Assembly (NCBI GenBank): GCA_027435495.1 | Contig: DAHZZC010000698.1 | Span: 1-11,513 of the forward strand | From: Planctomycetales bacterium | Lineage (GTDB): Bacteria; Planctomycetota; Planctomycetia; Isosphaerales; Isosphaeraceae | Reading direction: 5' to 3' | Length of the DNA stretch: 11,513 nucleotides | Part shown: one piece after another, positions 6,212 through 11,513 of the stretch | Numbering within the stretch: the first letter of the stretch is position 1 | Layout of the letters: each line of letters starts with the position of its first letter | The notes under the pieces: generated by a model | The model's database searches: none | Told to the model about the DNA's origin: nothing | Seen by the model: the letters and a program-made list of their open reading frames with translations, nothing else | Made by a program: the position numbers and the translations under genes

Positions 6212-6784
6212 AGAATCCCCGCCTGGTCCGCTTCGATCGCGTCCCCTCGCGGCGGGGTTCCCCACGCCCGTGAAGACAATCACGCCGCGACCTCGCGGCT
6301 TGCGGCGCCTCGGTCTCAGGATCGCCCTGCCTCAGCAGGAAAGGTCGGAGGTGGGCTCAGGCTTATGGTTGTCCGTAAATCCTCACCAATGAGGGTCTAC
6401 TTTAGCTGAAAGCTCACGCCAAGGCTACTCAGCCGCCGCGCATTTTTGCGTCCACCCCTCACCGGTCCCAATCTCCCAGGGGCCGTATGCCCGGCTCGGC
6501 ACCATTCCACGTAAACCTTTGAATCTGGGAAAGATGTGACGACAGCGCATTTCAGGAGGGTGCTCGGACTCCGCCCGATGACTGACCCAGGCGATCGATC
6601 GTAAGCCTTTGTGTGACAACTGATTCAGGCAAATGAATCGCCTGCTGGCCTTGGAAGTGAGTAATGGTGCTTTAAAACAACAGCAACGGTGAAAAAAGTG
6701 CATTGTATGAGGCGAGGCGTCAACACCGATGCCGAGGAGCGGGAACGTGCGTGGGCGGGAAGGGGATTGGAGCGCGATTCGGAG

Positions 6785-6822
6785 TCCCGGGCGGACGTGA
6801 ACTCTGCGGGGTTCGCCCGGGA
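6785..6822 (-). terminator. hairpin at the end of the suf operon
   Basis: A perfect 9-bp stem (TCCCGGGCG with CGCCCGGGA) encloses a 20-nt loop. It begins 20 nt beyond the stop of the last suf gene. No T-run follows on the minus strand, so an intrinsic terminator is not certain. Confidence 0.4.
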
Positions 6823-6841
6823 TCGGTGGGTTGCCGTGGGG

Positions 6842-7183
6842 TCAAAAGTAGCCGAGTTCGTCGCGGGCGGCCTCGCTCATGCGGTCGGGGGACCACGGAG
6901 GCGACATGACGAGGCGGACGTTGGCCTTGGCGACTCCAGGAACGGCCTCAAGGGCCGCCACGGCGTTCCGCAGAATCTCGGGGCCGGCGGGGCAGGCGGG
7001 AGTGGTCAGCGTCATGTCGACGTCGACCTGGTCGTCGCGCGCCTGGACCGAGTAGACCAGTCCCAGGTCGATCACGTTGACGTTCAGCTCAGGATCGTTG
7101 ACGGTCCGCAAGGCGTTCAAAAGGGTATCCTGGTCGAGCATCGCGGGGTCCTCGCCTCCGATTTGATCGAGTCGTTCAGTCAT
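6842..7183 (-). CDS. sufT: SufT-like DUF59/MIP18-family Fe-S assembly protein
   Basis: This 113-residue protein is a full-length DUF59 (MIP18) domain, the family of SufT, PaaD and eukaryotic CIA2, which assists Fe-S cluster maturation or transfer. The diagnostic features are DPELNVNVIDLGLVY (30-44), the conserved Cys C64 in TTPACPAG, the amphipathic helix ending in AVPGV and the C-terminal PPWSPDRMSEAARDELGY. I chose ATG 7183, which overlaps the Rieske gene stop by 8 nt, over an upstream in-frame start at 7243 that would add 20 residues encoded inside that gene. The overlap suggests coupled translation. It is the last gene of the suf operon. The assignment to SufT rests on family plus operon context. 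Confidence 0.92.
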   Translation of the reverse strand: MTERLDQIGGEDPAMLDQDTLLNALRTVNDPELNVNVIDLGLVYSVQARDDQVDVDMTLTTPACPAGPEILRNAVAALEAVPGVAKANVRLVMSPPWSPDRMSEAARDELGYF

Positions 7184-7496
7184 CGATGGACACGTAGATC
7201 TCGTCGCCTCGGACCTCAACGGCGTGGGTCGCGACCGGCTCAAAAGCGGGCATCGAGAGCGCCTGGCCGGTCCGGACGTCGAACCGGGCGCCGTGCCTTG
7301 GGCACCGGATCTCGCAACCGATCAGGTCTCCCTCGGCCAGCGGGCCGCCGTCGTGGGTGCAGATGTCATCGATCGCGTGGAAACCGCCATCGCAGTGGAA
7401 CACCGCGATCGCTCGCCCCTCCACCTCGACCAACTTCTTCCCGCCCGGCGGTAACTCCGCCCGGCTCGCCACCCTGGTGAATCTGTCTTTTGTCAT
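7176..7496 (-). CDS. Rieske-type [2Fe-2S] ferredoxin
   Basis: This is a 106-residue single-domain Rieske protein. The ligands are C46 and H48 in ICTHDGGPL and C65 and H68 in CPRHGARFD, with 16 residues between H48 and C65, normal for the family. There is no signal peptide or membrane helix, so it is a cytoplasmic ferredoxin like those serving ring-hydroxylating oxygenases. No oxygenase lies nearby, and similar ferredoxins occur in suf operons of other bacteria such as actinobacteria, so it may supply electrons for cluster assembly or be a client. I chose ATG 7496; an upstream in-frame start at 7616 would read through the AT-rich repeat. Only a weak leader (GAGCGACC) precedes it. Confidence 0.93.
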   Translation of the reverse strand: MTKDRFTRVASRAELPPGGKKLVEVEGRAIAVFHCDGGFHAIDDICTHDGGPLAEGDLIGCEIRCPRHGARFDVRTGQALSMPAFEPVATHAVEVRGDEIYVSIDD

Positions 7497-7512
7497 TGTT
7501 GGTCGCTCATTT

Positions 7513-7620
7513 GTTATTGGTAATTGGTAATTGGTTATTAGCCTATTGCTGAAACAGCGAAACCGCGTCTCCGGTAGAGGCAATTTTTGTCTTTTCAGGT
7601 TATTACCAATTACCAATAAC
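7513..7620. repeat. 19-bp perfect inverted repeat of AT-rich heptads
   Basis: GTTATTGGTAATTGGTAAT (7513-7531) is matched exactly in reverse complement at 7602-7620, with 70 nt between. The left arm region carries the heptad TAATTGG in tandem. The composition is far more AT-rich than the genes around it. The right arm ends on the first base of the sufE stop triplet (7620-7622), and the left arm begins about 16 nt before the Rieske start. It looks like a small palindromic repeat element in the operon, resembling the short tandem heptad repeats known from cyanobacterial intergenic regions. Confidence 0.75.
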
Positions 7621-8048
7621 TAACTCGCCCGCTCGATTGCCGCGCGGGTGACCTCGGACTTGATCCGGCGGAGGACGCCGCCGAGGCCACGGACGCGGAG
7701 CATGCCGAGTGTCTCGGAGAGCCCGCACTGGGTGACGAGGTCATTCGGGACGCTCAGGACGTCCTCGACCGAGGCGTCTTCGAGGCCCTTGAGGAGCATG
7801 GAGACGAAGCCGCGGACGGTGGGGGCTTCGATTGGGGCGTCGGCGAACAGTTCCACCTGGTCGCCCTTCAATTCGACGAACAGGTAGACCGGCGATTGGC
7901 ATTCCTCGACGCGATGTGAGGCGTCCTTGTGCGCCTCCAGCCGCTCCGGGAGCGGCGGGAGCGCGCGTGCGTAGTCCAGCAGCAGATCGATCCGCTCCTG
8001 TCGATCGCAATCGGCCATTTCGGCGATGATGTCGTCCAGCTTGGGCAT
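7620..8048 (-). CDS. sufE: SufE-family sulfur acceptor protein
   Basis: This 142-residue protein is a typical SufE in length and sequence. SufE takes persulfide sulfur from a desulfurase and passes it to SufB. The active-site Cys is C50 in RVEECQSPVYLF, equivalent to Cys51 of E. coli SufE. Other family features are the N-terminal LDDIIAEMADCDRQERIDLLLDYA and, near the C-terminus, GLSETLGMLRVRGLGGVLRRI. I chose ATG 8048; an upstream in-frame start at 8180 would translate repeat-like intergenic DNA. No clear Shine-Dalgarno is present. The stop codon coincides with the edge of the inverted repeat. No SufS lies in the window; its nearest sulfur-handling partner is the rhodanese upstream. Confidence 0.94.
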   Translation of the reverse strand: MPKLDDIIAEMADCDRQERIDLLLDYARALPPLPERLEAHKDASHRVEECQSPVYLFVELKGDQVELFADAPIEAPTVRGFVSMLLKGLEDASVEDVLSVPNDLVTQCGLSETLGMLRVRGLGGVLRRIKSEVTRAAIERAS

Positions 8049-8085
8049 TTGGTCGCGGTACTCGGGATTATTGGTCTTGAGTATT

Positions 8086-8177
8086 CCGTTTTCCGATTTC
8101 CGTCGGAGAGCCCCTGGCGCCGATCCCAACCACGGTAGGACGGGTTGGCGAGCGTAGAGCCCGAAAACCGAAAACGG
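8086..8177. repeat. repeat-like spacer between the sulfurtransferase and sufE
   Basis: CCGTTTTC (8086-8093) and GAAAACGG (8170-8177) are inverted copies about 76 nt apart. Between them, GGTAGGACGGGTTGGCGAGC (8134-8153) resembles a GTAGG-type intergenic repeat common in many bacterial genomes, as far as I recall it. A CCAACC...GGTTGG stem is also present. This 136-bp gap contrasts with the tight spacing in the first half of the operon. Confidence 0.4.
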
Positions 8178-8184
8178 CATCCGA

Positions 8185-9042
8185 TCAGGCCCCTCTGGCG
8201 ATCGGGGCGCGGACGAGGTTGCCCCATTCGGTCCAGGAGCCGTCGTAGTTCTTGACGTTGGGATAGCCGAGGAGGTAGGTGAGGACGAACCAGGTGAGGC
8301 TCGACCGCTCGCCGATCCGGCAGTAGGCGACGACCGAATCGCTGGGCTTCAACCCGCATTCCTGCTCGAAGATGGCGCGGAGTTCGTCGGGCGACTTGAA
8401 CGTGCCATCCTCGTTGACCGCCCGGCTCCAGGGGACATTCTTCGCGCCGGGGATATGACCGCCGCGGAGGGCGCCTTCCTGCGGGTAGTCCTCCATGTGG
8501 AGGGTCTCGCCGGTGAACTCCTTCGGGCTCCGGACGTCGAGCAGGGGCAGGCCGGCCTTCGCGTGGGCCTCGACGGCGTCGCGGAAGATCCGGATCTGGT
8601 CCTCGTTGCCGCCCTGGACCTTGTAGTTTGTCGGTGGGTAGCTGGGGATCTCGGTCGAGGTCGGCCGCTTCTGGTCCATCCAGAGCTTGCGGCTGCCGTT
8701 GAGGATCCGGCAGTCCTTGTGACCGAAGAGCTTGAACGCCCAGAAGGCGTAGCACGCCCACCAGTTCAGCTTGTCGCCGTAGAAGACGACTGTCGTTTCG
8801 TTGGCGATCCCCGACCGCGAACAGAGCGCCTCGAACTTCTCCGCGTCGATGTAATCGCGGCGCAACTGGTCCTGGAGGTCTCCCTGCCAGTCGATCCGGA
8901 CGGCGCCCGGGACGTGTCCCAGGTCGTACAGCAGGATATCCTCGTCGCTCTCGACGATTCGGACCTTCGGGTCGTTCAGGTGGGCCTCGACCCAGTCGGC
9001 CGAGACGAGCACTTCGGGGTGAGCATATTGGGTTTCAGCCAT
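8185..9042 (-). CDS. two-domain rhodanese (thiosulfate sulfurtransferase)
   Basis: This 285-residue protein has two rhodanese domains. The N-terminal one (about 10-125) is inactive, with YDLGHVPGAVRIDW. The C-terminal one (about 145-282) carries LLDVRSPKEFTG, GGHIPGAKNVPW and the active-site loop CRIGERSS with C241. The CRxGxR loop is typical of thiosulfate rather than 3-mercaptopyruvate sulfurtransferases. The enzyme moves sulfane sulfur onto an acceptor via a Cys persulfide. Start ATG 9042 has GAGAGGA 6 nt upstream. It lies between sufD (108-bp gap) and sufE, so it may feed sulfur to SufE or repair clusters; that role is inferred. It is well matched in length to CysA/SseA-type enzymes. Confidence 0.93.
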   Translation of the reverse strand: MAETQYAHPEVLVSADWVEAHLNDPKVRIVESDEDILLYDLGHVPGAVRIDWQGDLQDQLRRDYIDAEKFEALCSRSGIANETTVVFYGDKLNWWACYAFWAFKLFGHKDCRILNGSRKLWMDQKRPTSTEIPSYPPTNYKVQGGNEDQIRIFRDAVEAHAKAGLPLLDVRSPKEFTGETLHMEDYPQEGALRGGHIPGAKNVPWSRAVNEDGTFKSPDELRAIFEQECGLKPSDSVVAYCRIGERSSLTWFVLTYLLGYPNVKNYDGSWTEWGNLVRAPIARGA

Positions 9043-9151
9043 TTTTTTCCTCTCGCTTCGGTGGTCATTGATTTTTGGCGCTCATGTGATCGTCATTGAC
9101 CCGATGAACGGCCGCCCTGATCCTGACCGGGGATCGGGGATCGGGAAAAGA

Positions 9152-10486
9152 TCAGGTGAGCTTGCGGGCGACGGCCTCACGAAGGGTTTCGCGGACGGGA
9201 TCGAGAGTGATCCGGTCGTAGACGTCGGCGAAGAAGCCCTCGACGATCAGGCGGACGGCGGTCTCTCGGGGGATGCCGCGGGCCGCGGCGTAAAAGATCA
9301 TGTCGTCGTCGACGCGTCCGGCGGTGGCGCCGTGGGTGCATCGAACGTCGTTGGCCTCGATCTCCAGGCCGGGGATGGAGTCGGCGCGGGCGGATTCGGA
9401 GAGGACGAGGTTATCGTTCTTCTGGTAGGCGTCGGTGCGCTGGGCGTCCTTCTCGACGCGGATCATTCCTTTCCAGACGACACGCGACCGGCCCTGCAGG
9501 CCGCCCTTGTAAAGGAGGTCGCTGGTGGTGTGCGGCGCGACGTGGTCCTGGCGGGTGAAATAGGCGAGGTGCTGTTTCCCGCTGGTGAACATCACGCCGT
9601 TGACCTGTGCGTCGGCGCCGGTCCCGGCCAGGACGACTTCCTGATTGACCTTGGCGAGCCGAGAGCCCAGGCCGCCGACGGTCCACTGAATCGCGGCATC
9701 CCGGCCGATGATGGCTCGCTCTCGGCTGAAGTGCCAGGTGGATTCGTCCCAGTTCTGGATGTTTACCAGTCGGAGCTTCGCGCCCTGGCCGAGGAAGACC
9801 TCGAGTGCCCCGGCGTGGAGGGCGGGGCTGGTGTCGTCGGGGCGTCGCGAGGCGGTCTCGCGGACAAGGGTGGCCTCGGCGCCGTCTTCGAGGACGACCA
9901 GCGTGTGGTTCATATCCACGCCGTTGGGCCGGGTGAGTCCGACGAGGTTGAAGAGGGGCGCATCGAGTCGGACGCCCTTCGGAACGTAGAGCAGGGTTCC
10001 GCCGGCCCAGAACGCGGCATGGAGGGCGGCGAAGAGGTCGTCGCTGGCGGTGACGGCCTGGGTGAGCAGGTATCGGTCGAGGATTTCGGGGTGATCCCTG
10101 GCGGCGCGGGCGAGGTCGACGAGGACAACGCCTCCGAGTTTCGAGGTGTCGGCCTCGCGGGCGGGGGTGCCGTCGACGTGGAGGAGGCCGGTGGCGTAAT
10201 GCTCGCCGAGGGTGTTCCAGAGGTCATCGAACGCGGCGACGGCCGTCGCATCGGGTTGATCCGCGGCGACCGGAGGGGCGAAGGCGTCGAGCTTGAGCCC
10301 CCGGATATCGGTCCGCCGCCATTCCTCGTCGCGGGCGTTCGGCCAGGGGAAGCCGCGGAAGCGTTCGAACGCCTCGCGACGCCGATCGACGAGCCACCCG
10401 GGCTCGTCGCGCCCCTTCAAAAAGCGGTCGAAGGCGTCCTCGGTGAAGCCGCCGGTGGTGGGGATCTCAGATGCCAGTGTCGTCAT
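9152..10486 (-). CDS. sufD: Fe-S cluster assembly scaffold protein SufD
   Basis: SufD pairs with SufB and the SufC ATPase in the SufBCD scaffold, where it helps build the cluster and acquire iron. This 444-residue protein is of normal length. The N-terminal helical part contains PWPNARDEEWRRTD (47-60). The long beta-helix core runs from about 115 to 385. The C-terminal part has ARADSIPGLEIEANDV and CTHGATAGRVD with C383 and H385; the His aligns with the functionally important His360 of E. coli SufD. EGFFADV and the final helix follow the family pattern. ATG 10486 is chosen; it has only a weak leader (GAACGACC). It follows the small orphan gene by 16 nt and is clearly in the same transcript. 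Confidence 0.96.
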   Translation of the reverse strand: MTTLASEIPTTGGFTEDAFDRFLKGRDEPGWLVDRRREAFERFRGFPWPNARDEEWRRTDIRGLKLDAFAPPVAADQPDATAVAAFDDLWNTLGEHYATGLLHVDGTPAREADTSKLGGVVLVDLARAARDHPEILDRYLLTQAVTASDDLFAALHAAFWAGGTLLYVPKGVRLDAPLFNLVGLTRPNGVDMNHTLVVLEDGAEATLVRETASRRPDDTSPALHAGALEVFLGQGAKLRLVNIQNWDESTWHFSRERAIIGRDAAIQWTVGGLGSRLAKVNQEVVLAGTGADAQVNGVMFTSGKQHLAYFTRQDHVAPHTTSDLLYKGGLQGRSRVVWKGMIRVEKDAQRTDAYQKNDNLVLSESARADSIPGLEIEANDVRCTHGATAGRVDDDMIFYAAARGIPRETAVRLIVEGFFADVYDRITLDPVRETLREAVARKLT

Positions 10487-10502
10487 TGGCGGTCGTTCTC
10501 GT

Positions 10503-10913
10503 CTACACGCGCTCGGAGGTTAGAGGTTGATGCAGGCCGTCCGCCTGCGCGAGGCCCGGTCCGAGCGAGGTTTCCCATCCCGGCTCGGCGGTCACATGTT
10601 CGACCAGGGCCTGGGCGAGCCGATGATACACCCCGGGGAGGGGGGAGTCGTCGGCACAATATCGAATCCTGGCCACCCCGAGATGGGTACCCAATCGATC
10701 GTTGGCCTCTCGGATGCCCGCCAGGACTTCTCGACACAGGTCCCTCTCGGGATCGAACGGCTCGACCTCGGCCTGCGGACGGGCGAGGGAGACTCGTTCC
10801 AGGATCGGAGCATCGTGGGCCGGGGCGGCCGTGAAAGCCATACCCAGCAGGTGGTGCGTCGGTCCGGTGATCCGGGTCACGATCTCGAGGTCGCCGACTT
10901 TGGTGAACCGCAT
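10503..10913 (-). CDS. hypothetical protein in the suf operon (136 residues)
   Basis: I do not recognise this small soluble protein. It has a mixed alpha/beta N-terminal part (RFTKVGDLEIVTRITGP, then LLGMAFTAAPAHDAPILERVSLARP), a helix (DLCREVLAGIREANDRLG), and the strand-helix unit VARIRYCADDSPLPGVYHRLAQALVEHV. The last 25 residues look disordered. It has no membrane segment and no Cys cluster that would suggest Fe-S binding. GGAG lies 8 nt before ATG 10913, a good start. It begins 3 nt after the preceding orphan gene and ends 16 nt before sufD, so it is co-transcribed with suf genes and may be an accessory factor. Confidence 0.8.
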   Translation of the reverse strand: MRFTKVGDLEIVTRITGPTHHLLGMAFTAAPAHDAPILERVSLARPQAEVEPFDPERDLCREVLAGIREANDRLGTHLGVARIRYCADDSPLPGVYHRLAQALVEHVTAEPGWETSLGPGLAQADGLHQPLTSERV

Positions 10914-10916
10914 GGC

Positions 10917-11288
10917 TCAACTCCAAAGGGAAGCGGGTGCGGGATACCTCCGCTGGGCGGCCGCGTGGGCCCGCCGATAGCTCGGGCCGTGCTTCCGCAT
11001 GTACCAGGCCTCCGCGGCCTCATGGCGGAGCAGTTGCAAGTCGGTCGCCGTGAATCCACCGTCCTTAAGCCGGAGCCAGGCCCGGGCGATCGCCTCATCG
11101 CTATCGAACCGCGCCCGGACGGCGGGTACTCCCAGCGACTCATATTGATCAAGCCAGTGTTCCCGGAGGAACAGGTGGTGCTTGACCTTCGCGATGCTCC
11201 GTGGCTTCCAGCCGACCCGTCGGGCGATGGCTCCGACATCCTCGGCATCCCGGCGGATGGCCTCGTAGAGGGCGTCCGACGTATCCAC
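10917..11288 (-). CDS. small protein between sufB and sufD with an HExxE-bearing helical domain
   Basis: This is a 123-residue protein starting at GTG 11288, with GAGG just upstream, 6 nt after the sufB stop. The N-terminus (10-35) looks like a short helix-turn-helix (DVGAIARRVGWKPRSIAKVK). It is followed by HHLF (37-40), RFD (60-62), AWLRL (70-74), LLRHEAAE with H89, E90 and E93, and SYRRAHAAAQ (103-112). From memory this set of conserved spots resembles a domain at the C-terminus of some RHS/polymorphic-toxin proteins; I cannot verify that here. The H-E-x-x-E pattern could bind metal but may equally be structural. As a stand-alone gene tightly packed in a suf operon it is more likely a housekeeping partner than a toxin. 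Confidence 0.8.
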   Translation of the reverse strand: MDTSDALYEAIRRDAEDVGAIARRVGWKPRSIAKVKHHLFLREHWLDQYESLGVPAVRARFDSDEAIARAWLRLKDGGFTATDLQLLRHEAAEAWYMRKHGPSYRRAHAAAQRRYPAPASLWS

Positions 11289-11294
11289 TCTGCC

Positions 11295-11513
11295 TCATCC
11301 CACCGAGCCTTCCATCTGGAGCTGGATCAGCTTGTTCATCTCGACGGCGTACTCCATCGGCAGCTCCTTCACCAGCGGCTCGATGAATCCGCTGACGATC
11401 AGCGTCGACGCCTCAGCCTCCGAGAGTCCGCGGCTCATCAGGTAGAAGAGCTGCTCCTCGCCGATCTTCGAGACGCTCGCCTCGTGGCCGATCTTCACGT
11501 CGTCCTCGTCGAT
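11295..11513 (-). CDS. sufB: Fe-S cluster assembly protein SufB, C-terminal end
   Basis: Only the last 72 residues of SufB are in the window; the gene continues beyond the right edge. The sequence IDEDDVKIGHEASVSKIGEE, then QLFYLMSRGLSEAEA and GFIEPLVKELPMEYAVEMN is highly typical of the SufB C-terminus. SufB carries the nascent cluster in the SufBC2D complex in the cytoplasm and accepts sulfur from SufE. The full protein is normally about 470-490 residues. It is the first suf gene visible, so the operon promoter and probably sufC lie outside the window. Confidence 0.97.
   Translation of the reverse strand: MDEDDVKIGHEASVSKIGEEQLFYLMSRGLSEAEASTLIVSGFIEPLVKELPMEYAVEMNKLIQLQMEGSVG

Larger units (their letters stand above)
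6092..6841. other. 750-bp stretch without a supported gene
   Basis: This gap lies between the XRE regulator start and the end of the suf operon. It becomes less GC-rich toward 6380-6710. A 92-codon minus-strand ORF (6425-6703) has Cys/His/Arg-rich, unconserved-looking sequence and I do not support it. Visible elements are a dyad at 6194-6211, a small hairpin CCTCA-CCAA-TGAGG at 6381-6394, and a terminator-like stem at 6785-6822. No tRNA or riboswitch was recognised. Confidence 0.5.

Noticed and set aside
6425..6703. 92-codon minus-strand ORF in the long gap
   Set aside because: Its composition is erratic (Cys, His and Arg clusters), there is no Shine-Dalgarno and no recognisable fold. It could be decayed DNA but I cannot support a gene.
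7513..7620. CRISPR array or insertion sequence
   Set aside because: There are only two inverted arms and a short heptad run, no regular direct repeats with spacers, and no transposase.
9068..10834. 588-codon plus-strand ORF rich in Gly, Val and Asp
   Set aside because: It is the antisense of sufD, which is unmistakable on the minus strand.
10917..11288. Toxin-antitoxin pair formed by the two orphan genes
   Set aside because: Their tight placement between sufB and sufD argues for a role in Fe-S assembly. The toxin-domain resemblance is from memory and the second protein does not look like an antitoxin.

Overview
The window is GC-rich, has long non-coding antisense ORFs and many start sites without a strong Shine-Dalgarno. 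From gene content and style I infer a planctomycete, probably near Isosphaeraceae; no marker gene proves this. Nearly all genes lie on the minus strand. The only plus-strand genes are a hypothetical protein at 4668-5258 and a possible gene tail at the left edge.

Left part (about 1-4150): a signalling cluster. In transcription order on the minus strand it holds a DUF4118-like membrane segment, a multi-PAS histidine kinase in the same frame but cut off by a single TGA, and an ANTAR response regulator that overlaps the kinase by 4 bp. A T-tailed terminator follows. The next transcription unit, with its own predicted promoter, encodes an unusual protein: an N-terminal CsrA-like RNA-binding domain, a helical segment resembling a histidine-kinase H-box, and a C-terminal receiver domain. 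Its Shine-Dalgarno lies in the loop of a short hairpin that looks like a CsrA binding site. Both response regulators therefore have predicted RNA-binding outputs (ANTAR and CsrA). This is the most novel part of the window.

Middle (about 4150-6840): an unrecognised plus-strand gene, then in convergent orientation an XRE-type regulator with a LexA/CI-like S24 domain whose catalytic Ser and Lys are replaced by Ala and Arg. A 750-bp stretch without a supported gene follows.

Right part (about 6840-11513): a minus-strand SUF iron-sulfur cluster assembly operon. Its order is sufB (5' part outside the window), two small orphan genes, sufD, a rhodanese-type sulfurtransferase, sufE, a Rieske ferredoxin and a SufT-like DUF59 protein. 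SufB and SufD form the scaffold, SufE relays sulfur, and SufT probably helps cluster maturation or transfer. No SufS desulfurase is visible; the rhodanese sits where one might be expected. The two gaps flanking sufE carry repeat-like sequence, one of them a perfect 19-bp inverted repeat built from AT-rich heptads.
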